Shown: positions 34,327 through 43,530, numbered from the stretch's first letter. The stretch: DNA of 64,000 nucleotides from 2-01-FULL-41-14 sp046317875 (GCA_046317875.1 JBKCVN010000010.1:10389-74388); one strand, 5' to 3'. The notes: generated by a model not told the origin, from the letters alone. Made by a program: numbers and translations.

Positions 34327-35567
34327 TTAAGTTTCAGAAAATGATGGTGCGGCGTTATTTATGGCCGCGGCGTGCAGAAAGCTTTTTAAAAGTTATTAAC
34401 GTATTCTCGTTGCTGGGCATCACATTGGGGGTGGCCACCCTTATTGTTGTGATGTCGGTAATGAACGGGTTTCGCCACGAGTTGATGTCTAAAATTTTAG
34501 AATTCAACAGTCACCTGACCGTAACTGACCACGAAACAGGTTTTGCTGATTTGTCTTCTATTTCTGGTCAAATTTCAGCGATCAAGGGGGTTGAGCGTCT
34601 AGTGCCCGTTATTGAAGGGCAGGGGATGTTATCTTTTAATAGTCAGTCCTTTGGGGTGGTTATTCGGGGGCTGCCCTATGACCATTTAATATCCAGGACT
34701 ATTTTAACCCAAAAAAATCTAATGGGATCTTTCTTTCCCTTCCGAAGCGATGAGGATGGCATTGCGGTGGGGGCCAGATTGGCCGAAAAGGCCCGTTTGA
34801 AAATAGGAGACCCCGTGCGGTTGATTATTCCCGAGGGGCATTTGACCCCCTTTGGGCGCATGCCTCGCACCCAGACGTTCAAGTTAGAAGCCATTTATGA
34901 GTCAGGGGTGTTTGAATATGATAGTGGGGTGGTTTTTATACCCTTCGGGGCCGCTAATAATTTCTTTCAAAAAGAAGGAAAAATAAGTTATATCGAACTG
35001 TTCTTAGCCGATCCTTACCAAACTGATCCTGTGATTAATGACCTTCAAAACCTATTAAAACGGCCTTCACAATACCTGACTTGGTCCCAGGCTAATGCGA
35101 GTTTCTTTGAAGTAATTAAGGTGGAACGAAACGTCATGTTCCTTATTCTAAGCCTGATTATTTTAATTGCGGTTTTTAACATTATTTCGAGCTTAATTAT
35201 ATTGGTAAAGGATAAAACCCAAGATGTGGCTATTTTAAAAACCATGGGCGCCAGCTCGCATCAAATTATGACCATTTTTGCAGGAGTAGGCACCTTGTTG
35301 GGCGTTATAGGCACGGTGGCAGGGGTGGCGATTGGGGTATGGGTGGCCCTAAATCTGGAATCCATTCGTCAGTTTTTACAATGGGTGACAAATTCGACCT
35401 TGTTTCATCAGGAATTTTACTTTTTAACCGAGCTTCCGTCCCAATTAGATGTATCACAAATTCTGGGTATTTCATTGATGAGTTTAGGATTTTCCATTTT
35501 GGCCACGCTTTATCCCGCTTGGAAGGCCTCGAAACTAAGCCCCATCGAGGCGTTGCGTTATGAATAG
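34323..35567 (+). CDS. lolC: Lipoprotein-releasing system permease LolC/LolE
   Basis: This inner-membrane subunit of the Lol transporter releases outer-membrane lipoproteins to the LolA carrier. It is 414 residues with one N-terminal helix (VINVFSLLGITLGVATLIVV), a large periplasmic domain, and three C-terminal helices (LILSLIILIAVFNIISSLII onwards), the MacB-like FtsX topology. Family wording includes SVMNGFRHELM and KDKTQDVAILKTMGAS. A single LolC/E gene, as here, is the rule in Alphaproteobacteria (sometimes named LolF). It overlaps proS and lolD. Confidence 0.93.
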   Translation: MIKFQKMMVRRYLWPRRAESFLKVINVFSLLGITLGVATLIVVMSVMNGFRHELMSKILEFNSHLTVTDHETGFADLSSISGQISAIKGVERLVPVIEGQGMLSFNSQSFGVVIRGLPYDHLISRTILTQKNLMGSFFPFRSDEDGIAVGARLAEKARLKIGDPVRLIIPEGHLTPFGRMPRTQTFKLEAIYESGVFEYDSGVVFIPFGAANNFFQKEGKISYIELFLADPYQTDPVINDLQNLLKRPSQYLTWSQANASFFEVIKVERNVMFLILSLIILIAVFNIISSLIILVKDKTQDVAILKTMGASSHQIMTIFAGVGTLLGVIGTVAGVAIGVWVALNLESIRQFLQWVTNSTLFHQEFYFLTELPSQLDVSQILGISLMSLGFSILATLYPAWKASKLSPIEALRYE

Positions 35568-36240
35568 TCCTTTGGTTCACCTTAATAATGTTCATAAAAA
35601 ATTCTATGAAAGTTCTTATTTTGTTCATATCTTAAAAGGCGTTAACCTCAGCATAGAAAAAGGCCAAGTGGTGGGGTTATTGGGGGAATCGGGGGTGGGA
35701 AAATCCACGCTTCTTCATGTGATGGGATTGTTGGATACTATTACTTCGGGTGAAGTTTTTATTGATGAAATGAATTTAACCCATTTTTCCGAGCAAGAAC
35801 GCACCTGTTTTAGACGCAAACATGTGGGATTTATTTATCAAAAACATTATTTACTTTCAGAATTTAACGTGCTGGAAAATGTGATGATGCCTCTTTTAAT
35901 TCAGGGTATGGATAAAAAAGAGGCCGAATTTAAATCAACGGAGATGTTAGAAAAGGTCTCCTTGTCCCATCGTTTAAAATACTCGGTGCTTAAGTTGTCA
36001 GGCGGTGAGCAACAACGTGTTTCCGTGGCCCGAGCCTTGGTAAAAAAGCCCAAGATTTTGTTGGCGGATGAACCTACAGGGAACTTGGATGAAGACACAG
36101 GCAATCAGGTTTTTGATTTATTCCTAGGCCTGGCCAAACAGCAGAATGTTACCACATTTATGGTGACCCATAATAAAAATCTAACCCGGCAAATGGATCG
36201 CGTTCTTTTGTTGGAAGATGGGGTGGTTAAGGAACAATGA
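35560..36240 (+). CDS. lolD: Lipoprotein-releasing system ATPase LolD
   Basis: This is the ATPase of the Lol transporter, 226 residues. Walker A is GESGVGKST, the ABC signature LSGGEQQRV and Walker B ILLADEPTGNLD. The FIYQKHYLLSEFNVLENVMMP region is the LolD/MacB pattern. It overlaps lolC by 8 nt and dnaE by 4 nt, making a proS-lolC-lolD-dnaE run, an arrangement common in Alphaproteobacteria. Confidence 0.95.
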   Translation: MNSPLVHLNNVHKKFYESSYFVHILKGVNLSIEKGQVVGLLGESGVGKSTLLHVMGLLDTITSGEVFIDEMNLTHFSEQERTCFRRKHVGFIYQKHYLLSEFNVLENVMMPLLIQGMDKKEAEFKSTEMLEKVSLSHRLKYSVLKLSGGEQQRVSVARALVKKPKILLADEPTGNLDEDTGNQVFDLFLGLAKQQNVTTFMVTHNKNLTRQMDRVLLLEDGVVKEQ

Positions 36241-39200
36241 CCCGTCCTTCTTTTATTCATTTGCGTGTGCATACGGCCTATTCTTTGTTAGAAGGTGCCT
36301 TAAAGATTCCCCAGATTATAGAGTTGTGTAAAAAGCACAATATGCCGGCGGTTGCTATGACGGATAGCAATAATATGTTTGGGGCATTAGAATTTTCCAT
36401 GGCCTGTGCCAAAAATAAGATCCAGCCTTTGGTGGGGATTGAAATTGGCCTGGGTCTTCCCCAGTTCAAGGATACCTTGGAAGGAGTGCCGTCCATGGTT
36501 CTTTTGGCGCAAACAAAAGAAGGATATGGGAATCTTTTAAAGCTGGTGAGTCAGGTGTATGCCGAGCTTCCCACCCGTCGGGTGCCCCATATCACGTTAG
36601 AAGACCTGAGTCGATATGCCCCAGGCTTGATTGCATTATCAGGGGCCGCCCAGGGGCCTTTAGGAAAATTAGTTCTTCAGAACCAAAAGGAAGAAGCCAA
36701 AAAATGCATCCAACAATTGAAGACCATATTTGGGGATCGGTTCTATATGGAATTGCAGCGCCATGGGTTGGATATAGAAGATAAAACAGAAGAATTCTTT
36801 ATTGAAGAGGCCTATGCCCATCATATTCCTTTAGTTGCCACCAATAACTGCTTTTTTTCCGAAGCCGCCATGTATGAAGCCCACGATGCATTACTGTGTG
36901 TGGCGGCAGGGGCCTATGTGATGGAAGAGAATAGACGGCGAGAGTCGCCTCATCACTTCTTTAAATCTCAGAAAGAGATGGCAGATCTTTTCCAAGACAT
37001 TCCCGAGGCTATTCAGAATACCGTTCTGATTGCAGAGCGGTGCTCGTTTATGCCCGAGCCTTCCCCTAAGCCCTTATTACCCTTATTTCAAACTGATTCT
37101 GGCCGCAGCGAAGAAGAAGAACTGCGCCATCAAGCCGAGGTGGGTCTTGAAAAAAGACTGGCTCACAAAAAAACACCTGAGCCTGAAAAAGCATCTTTAA
37201 GGGAACAATACAAAAAACGCCTAGATTACGAAATTTCCATCATTATTCAAATGGGGTTTGCCGGATATTTTTTGATTGTTTCCGATTTTATTAAGTGGGC
37301 AAAGGAACAGAAAATACCCGTGGGGCCGGGTCGTGGATCGGGGGCTGGATCTTTGGTGGCGTGGTCATTGTTGATTACGGATATAGACCCCATAGAATTT
37401 AACCTTATTTTCGAGCGGTTTCTAAACCCTGAACGTGTTTCCATGCCGGACTTTGATATCGATTTTTGCCAAGATCGACGGGATGAGGTGATTCAATACG
37501 TTCAACATCGGTATGGGTCAGAAAAAGTGGCCCACATTATTACCTTTGGAACCTTGCAAGCCCGAGCCGTTTTAAGAGATGTTGGAAGGGTTTTACAAAT
37601 GCCCTATAGCCAGGTGGATCGTATTTGTAAACTGGTTCCTTTTAATCCGGCCAGCCCCTGCACATTACAAGAAGCCATTAATCAAGAACCTTTGTTGCGC
37701 GAAATGCGCCGTGAAGATGAATCTGTGGCGAAGCTTATGGATATTTCGCTGAAACTAGAGGGGCTGTATCGCCATGCGTCTACCCATGCGGCGGGCATGA
37801 TTATTGCTGCCCGTCCCTTAGACGAGGAAGTGCCCCTTTATCGGGATCCCAAATCCGACATCTTGGCTACTCAATTTAGTATGAAATATGTGGAATTGGC
37901 GGGGTTGGTGAAGTTCGACTTTCTTGGATTAAAAACCCTGACTATCCTGGAAAAAGCAGCCCAGATGGCCCGAGATCAGGGGCATGACCTTGAGATCTCA
38001 GAAATACCCCTGACGGATGAGAAGACCTTCGAGCTGCTGAGGCGGGCAGAAACGGTGGGGCTATTTCAGGTGGAGGGCCAGGGTATGCGGGATGTTCTCC
38101 GCCGATTGAGGCCCGAAAAATTTGAAGAGCTGATTGATGTAAACGCCTTGTATCGCCCTGGACCTATGGACGATATTCCTAGATATTTGGCCTGTAAGCA
38201 TGGTGAGCAAAAGGTTTCTTATTTGCATCCCGCGTTGGAACCCATTTTGAAATCCACCCATGGAGTGATGGTTTATCAAGAGCAAGTCATGCAGATTGCC
38301 CAGGTTTTGGCAGGATATACCCTGGGAGGCGCCGATCTTTTACGCCGTGCTATGGGTAAAAAAATAAAATCCGAAATGGATGCCCAGCGGGCTATTTTCA
38401 CGGAAGGAGCCGTTAAGAATCGGATCGACCGGGAGGTGGCTTCGCAAATATTTGACCAGATGGCCAAATTTGCCGGCTATGGATTTAACAAATCGCACTC
38501 GGCTCCCTATGCGTTAGTATCTTATCAAACGGCCTATATGAAAGCCAACTTCCCCCACGAGTTTTTGGCGGCCACCATGACGTACGATATGCATAATACG
38601 GATAAGCTGGCTGTGTATTACCAGGAGCTAAAGGATATGGGGATCAAACTGTTACCCCCCGATGTTAATAAGTCATCCGCTTTGTTTACGGTGGAGGTTG
38701 ACCCTTTGACTGAGGAAAAATCCATTCGATACGCTTTGGGGGCCTTAAAAAATGTGGGTGTTCAGGCCATGGAAACCTTAACTCACGAAAGGCAAAAAGG
38801 GGGACCTTTTAAGCATCTGGGTGATTTTTTAAGCCGCCTGAGTGGAAAAGTACTGAATAAGAGACAGCTGGAAAATATGATTGCGGCAGGGGCCATGGAT
38901 TGTTTAAACCCTAATCGGCGGGCGCTTTATGAATCGGTTGAGGCCATGCTGAAACATACAAGCGCCTGGGCCCAAACAAGGGGAAGTAGTCAAACCGTTC
39001 TGTTTGCCCGGGAAGAAACCCAAGACACATTCACTGTGCAAAATATGAATGACTGGGGTATTTTAGAGCGTCTTTCAAAAGAAGCCGATGCTGTAGGATT
39101 TTATTTGTCATCACACCCTTTACAAGCCTATGGAGAAGAGGCTTTGTCCCATTTATCTATTGTGCGTAGTATGGATTTAGAAAACTATGGGGGGGCTGTG

Positions 39201-39683
39201 GCACGGATGGTGGGGTTGCCTGCTTCTTTTAAAATTAAAACGTCTAAAAAAGGGAACCGTTTTGCGTTTATGGGATTGTCCGATGCCTATGGGACCTATG
39301 AAATTTTAGTATTTTCCGACAAATTAGATCACGCTCGAGAGTTGATAGAAAAAGGAGACCCCCTTTTTATTCAGGTTTCCTTAAAAAAAGACGAGCAGGG
39401 GGCTTTGCGATTGGCCGCTTTGGATTTTAAAGAATTGGCCACGGTGGTGGCCTCGTTAAAATATAGCGTGTCCTTGCACATGGATAGTTTGTCTTCAATT
39501 GAAGGCTTAAAAAGCTTTTTGGATTCAAAACCGAAAGGCAAAATGGAAGTTAAGCTTTTCTTGACGCAAGAGTCTGGCCAGTTAGAAGTGACCTTGCCCG
39601 AGAAGTATCATCTATCATTTGATGATCGGGAATGGTTAAAAAATCTGACAGGTATAAGACTAGAAGAAAAAATAGATGCTTAG
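36237..39683 (+). CDS. dnaE: DNA polymerase III alpha subunit
   Basis: This is the replicative polymerase catalytic subunit, 1148 residues. The N-terminal PHP domain opens HLRVHTAYSLLEGALKI. The palm has GPGRGSGAGSLVAW and the catalytic Asp pair in MPDFDIDFCQDRRDEV. Further on are HASTHAAGMIIA, the fingers with LRRAMGKK and FAGYGFNKSHSAPYAL, then a helix-hairpin-helix region and an OB fold. It overlaps lolD by 4 nt. No polC is needed with this type. Confidence 0.98.
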   Translation: MTRPSFIHLRVHTAYSLLEGALKIPQIIELCKKHNMPAVAMTDSNNMFGALEFSMACAKNKIQPLVGIEIGLGLPQFKDTLEGVPSMVLLAQTKEGYGNLLKLVSQVYAELPTRRVPHITLEDLSRYAPGLIALSGAAQGPLGKLVLQNQKEEAKKCIQQLKTIFGDRFYMELQRHGLDIEDKTEEFFIEEAYAHHIPLVATNNCFFSEAAMYEAHDALLCVAAGAYVMEENRRRESPHHFFKSQKEMADLFQDIPEAIQNTVLIAERCSFMPEPSPKPLLPLFQTDSGRSEEEELRHQAEVGLEKRLAHKKTPEPEKASLREQYKKRLDYEISIIIQMGFAGYFLIVSDFIKWAKEQKIPVGPGRGSGAGSLVAWSLLITDIDPIEFNLIFERFLNPERVSMPDFDIDFCQDRRDEVIQYVQHRYGSEKVAHIITFGTLQARAVLRDVGRVLQMPYSQVDRICKLVPFNPASPCTLQEAINQEPLLREMRREDESVAKLMDISLKLEGLYRHASTHAAGMIIAARPLDEEVPLYRDPKSDILATQFSMKYVELAGLVKFDFLGLKTLTILEKAAQMARDQGHDLEISEIPLTDEKTFELLRRAETVGLFQVEGQGMRDVLRRLRPEKFEELIDVNALYRPGPMDDIPRYLACKHGEQKVSYLHPALEPILKSTHGVMVYQEQVMQIAQVLAGYTLGGADLLRRAMGKKIKSEMDAQRAIFTEGAVKNRIDREVASQIFDQMAKFAGYGFNKSHSAPYALVSYQTAYMKANFPHEFLAATMTYDMHNTDKLAVYYQELKDMGIKLLPPDVNKSSALFTVEVDPLTEEKSIRYALGALKNVGVQAMETLTHERQKGGPFKHLGDFLSRLSGKVLNKRQLENMIAAGAMDCLNPNRRALYESVEAMLKHTSAWAQTRGSSQTVLFAREETQDTFTVQNMNDWGILERLSKEADAVGFYLSSHPLQAYGEEALSHLSIVRSMDLENYGGAVARMVGLPASFKIKTSKKGNRFAFMGLSDAYGTYEILVFSDKLDHARELIEKGDPLFIQVSLKKDEQGALRLAALDFKELATVVASLKYSVSLHMDSLSSIEGLKSFLDSKPKGKMEVKLFLTQESGQLEVTLPEKYHLSFDDREWLKNLTGIRLEEKIDA

Positions 39684-39694
39684 GGGGTAGAAAT

Positions 39695-40495
39695 ATGGGT
39701 CGACTTCATGAAAAAATAGCCTTGATTACAGGGGCAGCCCAAGGGATTGGTTGTGCTATGGCCAAAAGGTTTATTGAAGAGGGGGCCACCGTTATTTTAA
39801 CGGATGTGCAGGATGAACAGGGGATTTGTGTGGCTAAAGAGTTGGGCCCTAAGGCCCATTATTACCATTTGGATGTGAGTGATGAAACCAAATGGATTGA
39901 AACACTGGATCGGGTGATTCATAAATTTAAAAGATTGGATATTTTGGTTAATAATGCCGGCATCACGGGTCTATCCGAAGGGTTTGGTCCCCAAGACCCC
40001 GAGAACATTTCCCTGGAGGATTGGCATGCCATCCATAATGTGAATATGGATGGTGTGTTTTTGGGGTGTAAACAGGGTATCCGTGTGATGAAGAAAACCG
40101 GGGGGTCCATTATTAACATGTCTTCCCGTTCAGGCGTAGTGGGGATTCCAGGAGCGGCCGCCTATGCCTCGAGTAAGGCTTCTAATCGCAATCATACCAA
40201 GACGGTGGCGCTGTATTGTGCCGAGAAGCAGTATAATATCCGATGCAATTCGATTCACCCGGGGGCCATTCTAACGCCATTATGGGAATGTATGTTGGGT
40301 GCAGAACCGCAGAATAGGGAAGAGGGATTTAGGGCCATTGCAGCGGGTGTTCCCTTGAAACGTATGGGTACGCCCGAAGAGGTGGCAGCACTAGCCGTTT
40401 ATTTGGCATCCGATGAATCGGGGTATGTGACCGGCGCTGAATTTACCATTGATGGGGGCATCTTGGCGGGGTCATCCGCGGCGCCCTCGAAATAA
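39695..40495 (+). CDS. Short-chain dehydrogenase/reductase
   Basis: This is a classical SDR of 266 residues. The NAD(P) loop is GAAQGIG, an Asp at the end of strand 2 (LTDVQD) favours NAD, then NNAGI, and the catalytic Ser and Tyr-x3-Lys are in SSRSGVVG and YASSKAS. The C-terminal GYVTGAEFTIDGG is typical. I start at the ATG at 39695, with GGGGGT upstream; the longer frame from 39632 only overlaps dnaE. The substrate cannot be predicted. It follows dnaE by 11 nt and is probably cotranscribed. Confidence 0.88.
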   Translation: MGRLHEKIALITGAAQGIGCAMAKRFIEEGATVILTDVQDEQGICVAKELGPKAHYYHLDVSDETKWIETLDRVIHKFKRLDILVNNAGITGLSEGFGPQDPENISLEDWHAIHNVNMDGVFLGCKQGIRVMKKTGGSIINMSSRSGVVGIPGAAAYASSKASNRNHTKTVALYCAEKQYNIRCNSIHPGAILTPLWECMLGAEPQNREEGFRAIAAGVPLKRMGTPEEVAALAVYLASDESGYVTGAEFTIDGGILAGSSAAPSK

Positions 40496-40551
40496 AATTA
40501 TTCCTATATTTTGCCCTGTTTTTCAATGAAAACCTCATAAAGATAAGTAAA

Positions 40552-40578
40552 ATAGGTATGTAAAAATCGCATACCTAT
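40552..40578. repeat. Perfect 9-bp inverted repeat
   Basis: ATAGGTATG (40552-40560) and CATACCTAT (40570-40578) flank a 9-nt A/T-rich spacer. On the minus strand the stem is followed by TTTACTT, so it could act as a weak terminator there; otherwise it may be an operator for the downstream RNA. The two roles cannot be separated from the sequence. Confidence 0.5.
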
Positions 40579-40624
40579 ATGGATTAATATGATCTGTTTC
40601 GGGGTGTAAAAAAGCTTATATTCA

Positions 40625-40782
40625 ACAGTGAAGCGAGAAATTGCTTCACAAGTTTGCCGAAAGGTTAACCACTTCTAGGCGCAAAGCCTAGAACTAAGAG
40701 TTTTCTCTTAGTTACGTCTCCCAGACGTAAGCCTCCCTGTTAAACTGGGGCCAGAGTAATATCTGGCCCTTTTTATTTTTTT
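40625..40782 (+). ncRNA. Putative multi-hairpin small RNA with its own terminator
   Basis: This 323-bp gap between the SDR gene and ubiG holds no credible ORF but a string of near-perfect stem-loops. They are GTGAAGC/GCTTCAC (40628-40649), TTCTAGGC/GCCTAGAA (40673-40693), AACTAAGAG/CTCTTAGTT (40692-40713), TTACGTCT/AGACGTAA (40712-40730), and GGGCCAGA/TCTGGCCC (40748-40769), the last followed by TTTTTATTTTTTT. The final stem is a textbook intrinsic terminator on the plus strand. A TATATT at 40617-40622 could be the -10 box, although no good -35 is visible. It does not look like tmRNA, RNase P RNA, SRP RNA or a long-rod 6S RNA. No known family is recognised. Confidence 0.65.
40748..40782 (+). 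terminator. Intrinsic terminator of the small RNA
   Basis: GGGCCAGA (40748-40755) pairs with TCTGGCCC (40762-40769) over a 6-nt loop and is followed on the plus strand by twelve T interrupted by one A. Confidence 0.92.
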
Positions 40783-40818
40783 GAAGCTGTGGATAGACCG
40801 GTTTTCTCGAAGTGTTTT

Positions 40819-41550
40819 TTATTGAATGCCATAGGCCATATAATTGACCTCTAAAGTGTCTGACAGGACCCATTCATTTTTTAGAATAGAGAAACTGATC
40901 CCTTGAAATTTTACATCTGAAAACCCGGCGTTAGAAAAATGATGATAAAGCTCGGAGGGTTTAAGAAAGGAAGACCACTGATGTGTACCCTGGGGAACCC
41001 ATTTTAAAAGACGTTCTGCCGCAATAATTCCTTGTAAATAAGATCGCCACGTACGGTTTAGGGTAGCCACAATACACAAACCTTGGGGTTTTGTTTTTTG
41101 AAGACATTCCTTTAAGAAAGCTTGGGGGTTTGGAATGTGCTCTAACACTTCCAAGGCTAGTAACACATCATATGTTTTATGATCATTAAAATCTTCCAGT
41201 GTAGATTGGCTGTAAAAAATATTTAAACCAAAGTGGTGGGCATGGGCTTTGGCCGTTGCAATATTTTCTTTACCGGGGTCAATCGCTGTAACGCTGGCCC
41301 CCAGTCGACATAAGGGTTCGGCCATGAGGCCTCCTCCGCATCCGATATCCAATATATGAAGATTCTTTAGGGGAGTTTTTGAAGGTGTTAACTTAAAGTA
41401 TGATAACAGTAGGTTTCTAATGTACCCAAGCCTTACAAAATTAAGGGCATGCAACGACTGATAGGGACCCGATTCATCCCACCATTGATGGGCGAGATTT
41501 TCGAACTTTTCCACCTCATGAATATGCATATTTTTATGGGGTGTGATCAT
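40819..41550 (-). CDS. ubiG: Ubiquinone biosynthesis O-methyltransferase UbiG
   Basis: UbiG carries out both O-methylations of ubiquinone synthesis, peripheral to the inner membrane. It is 243 residues with the family opening EVEKFENLAHQWWDESGPYQSLHALNFVRLGYI (in part), the SAM motif ILDIGCGGGLMAEPL, then AIDPGKENI and ALEVLEHIPNP. The ATG at 41550 has AGGAAAGGG upstream; an internal ATG at 41529 is an alternative. It runs convergently towards the small-RNA locus. Confidence 0.95.
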   Translation of the reverse strand: MITPHKNMHIHEVEKFENLAHQWWDESGPYQSLHALNFVRLGYIRNLLLSYFKLTPSKTPLKNLHILDIGCGGGLMAEPLCRLGASVTAIDPGKENIATAKAHAHHFGLNIFYSQSTLEDFNDHKTYDVLLALEVLEHIPNPQAFLKECLQKTKPQGLCIVATLNRTWRSYLQGIIAAERLLKWVPQGTHQWSSFLKPSELYHHFSNAGFSDVKFQGISFSILKNEWVLSDTLEVNYMAYGIQ

Positions 41551-41651
41551 TTTTTTCCCTTTCCTTTAAACATAACATAATTTTCTTTTTTTTTATAAGG
41601 ACTATTGGTAAGTTAAGAAAATAAATTAACCTGCAGAAATACAGAAATCTT

Positions 41652-42662
41652 ATGCACACAAAATTAAATACTTTATGGAAACGGGGATGTGAGCTGTTGG
41701 GATCCCAATATGCAATTTTAGGTGGAGCCATGACATGGGTTTCCGAGCCAGGGCTGGTCGCTGCCATTTCAAATGCGGGGGGATTCGGGGTTTTGGCCTG
41801 TGGATCCATGCCCCCTGAAATGTTGTCCCAGGAAATAAAGCGTACCCGTAGTCTGACCTCTAAGCCCTTTGGCGTGAACCTTATTTTGCTTCATCCCCAG
41901 ATCCAAGAGCTGATCGATGTGTGTGTGCAAGATAAAGTATCCCACGTGGTGTTGGCTGGTGGATTCCCCCAAGCCACTTCTCTTGAGACGTTGAAATCGG
42001 CCGGTATTAAGGTATTGGCCTTTGCCCCATCCTTAATCATGGCCAAAAAATTGATTCGTATGGGGGTTGATGGATTGATTATCGAAGGAATGGAAGCGGG
42101 TGGTCATATAGGCCCCGTGTCCACCACCGTCCTGGCCCAGGAAATTTTGCCCCATATTCAGGATGTTCCTGTGTTTGTGGCGGGCGGTATTGGCCGGGGT
42201 GAAGCCATTGTTTCCTATTTGGAAATGGGGGCCTCAGGTTGTCAATTGGGAACGCGGTTTGTTTGTGCCCATGAATGCAAAGCCCACCCTAATTTTAAAA
42301 AAGCTTTCTTGCGTGCCAATGCCCGGGATGCCGTGGCTTCGGTTCAGATCGACGAACGATTCCCTGTGATTCCTGTGCGGGGATTGGCCAATAAAGGAAC
42401 AGAAGAGTTCCTGCGGTTTCAGCAAGAAATAATTCAGCGGGTAGATAGCCAAGAGATTAGCCTTAAAGAAGGACAATTGGAAATCGAGCATTATTGGGCT
42501 GGGGCCTTGCGCCGAGCGGTGGTAGAGGGTGATGTGGAAAAGGGATCGCTGATGGCCGGACAAAGTGTGGGGATGGTTTCTAAGGAACAGCCCGTATCAG
42601 AGATTATTCAAGAGCTATTAGACCAAGCGTTAACAGCTTTGGAAAAGAAAAATTGTGCTTAA
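41652..42662 (+). CDS. Nitronate monooxygenase / 2-nitropropane dioxygenase family FMN protein
   Basis: This is a TIM-barrel FMN enzyme of 336 residues. GGAMTWVSEPGLVAAISNAGG near the start, FGVNLILLHP, EGMEAGGHIGPVSTTVL and VFVAGGIGRGEAIVSYLEMGASGCQLGTRF (in part) are the NMO/FabK pattern. Members oxidise alkyl nitronates or, as FabK, reduce enoyl-ACP. The fab operon nearby lacks an enoyl reductase, so a FabK-like role is possible but is inference. The catalytic His of nitronate monooxygenases may correspond to GGHIGP. Confidence 0.85.
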   Translation: MHTKLNTLWKRGCELLGSQYAILGGAMTWVSEPGLVAAISNAGGFGVLACGSMPPEMLSQEIKRTRSLTSKPFGVNLILLHPQIQELIDVCVQDKVSHVVLAGGFPQATSLETLKSAGIKVLAFAPSLIMAKKLIRMGVDGLIIEGMEAGGHIGPVSTTVLAQEILPHIQDVPVFVAGGIGRGEAIVSYLEMGASGCQLGTRFVCAHECKAHPNFKKAFLRANARDAVASVQIDERFPVIPVRGLANKGTEEFLRFQQEIIQRVDSQEISLKEGQLEIEHYWAGALRRAVVEGDVEKGSLMAGQSVGMVSKEQPVSEIIQELLDQALTALEKKNCA

Positions 42663-42775
42663 GAAAAAAACCAGAAAACAACACCCACCAAAAGCCCAAG
42701 GAACAGAATCCATCCCATAAAAGAGTTGAAACTTTTAGAATAAGATTTTTGATTCCTGTTGGCGGGGTTTCTCAT
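42659..42775 (-). CDS. Small single-helix membrane protein
   Basis: This 38-residue ORF starts at an ATG at 42775, with AAGGA about 9 nt upstream. It has a basic, Asn-rich N-terminus (MRNPANRNQKSYSKS) and one hydrophobic helix (FMGWILFLGLLVGVVFWFF), giving a type II topology by the positive-inside rule. It ends within the last bases of the oppositely oriented FMN-protein gene. The family is unrecognised; the good ribosome site and coherent composition support it as real. Confidence 0.45.
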   Translation of the reverse strand: MRNPANRNQKSYSKSFNSFMGWILFLGLLVGVVFWFFS

Positions 42776-42887
42776 GTTTATTTATCCTTTGATTGAAAAA
42801 ATATATCAAATTTTTTCATTTTCTCAATGGGAAAAAAGATGAAAAAATGCTCTGTTCTAGAAAGGTAGTATAAATTAAAAAATAACA

Positions 42888-42920
42888 AAAAACCCACCGA
42901 TTATTATGCGGTGGGTTTTT
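42888..42920 (-). terminator. Intrinsic terminator of the rpsF-rpsR-rplI operon
   Basis: ACCCACCG (42892-42899) pairs with CGGTGGGT (42909-42916), both flanked by A/T runs. On the minus strand it gives a T run just after rplI. The stem is close in sequence to the rpmJ terminator at 19292-19320. Confidence 0.88.
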
Positions 42921-42943
42921 CTTTTATAAATTTCAATAATGAA

Positions 42944-43519
42944 TTATTCCTTGTTGCCTTGGGCATCAGCATCGTCATTAGAATCAACGATTTCTAGAGT
43001 TGATGGGGCTTGATCAGAAGATGCGTCTTTCTTGAATATAGCTTCTGGGGTTTCCAATAATTTTTTCGCTTCTTCTTCAGAAGGAGCAACACTTATTTTT
43101 ACAAACGTGCTGACTTCGGGATGAAGGGCAAGCTTAATATCATAAACACCAACGGTTTTAACAGGGGTATCAATCCGCACTTGTGCGTGGGTAATAGAGA
43201 TACTTTTCTCTGCAAGGTATTTGGCGATATCGCGGCTTGTTACGGACCCATAAAGTTGACCGGCTTCACTGGCTTGGCGAATAACCAAAAGTTTTACCTT
43301 TTCAATTTTCTTAGCTAAACCTTCCGCTTGGGTTTGAAGATCTTTGCTTTTTTCTTCCAAAGCAGCGCGTTGGTTTTCAAAGTAAGCAATGTTTTCAGCA
43401 GTGGCACGCAAAGCTTTCTTTTGGGGCAGCAAATAGTTGCGTCCAAAACCATCTTTTACAGAAACAACATCGCCCATGCGGCCTAGTTTTTCAATACGTT
43501 CTAATAAAACTACTTTCAT
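42944..43519 (-). CDS. rplI: Ribosomal protein L9
   Basis: L9 binds 23S rRNA at the base of the L1 stalk. It is 191 residues; the N-terminal domain reads MKVVLLERIEKLGRMGDVV followed by VKDGFGRNYLLPQKKAL. The long helix and C-terminal domain follow, then an acidic tail (SNDDADAQGNKE) that makes it longer than the E. coli protein, as in other Alphaproteobacteria. Last gene of the operon. Confidence 0.96.
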   Translation of the reverse strand: MKVVLLERIEKLGRMGDVVSVKDGFGRNYLLPQKKALRATAENIAYFENQRAALEEKSKDLQTQAEGLAKKIEKVKLLVIRQASEAGQLYGSVTSRDIAKYLAEKSISITHAQVRIDTPVKTVGVYDIKLALHPEVSTFVKISVAPSEEEAKKLLETPEAIFKKDASSDQAPSTLEIVDSNDDADAQGNKE

Positions 43520-43530
43520 TTCAGAATTCC

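Noticed and set aside
40625..40782. Part of tmRNA, 6S RNA, SRP RNA or RNase P RNA.
   Set aside because: None of their conserved cores is present; the hairpins are separate short stems rather than one long rod or a P4-type core.
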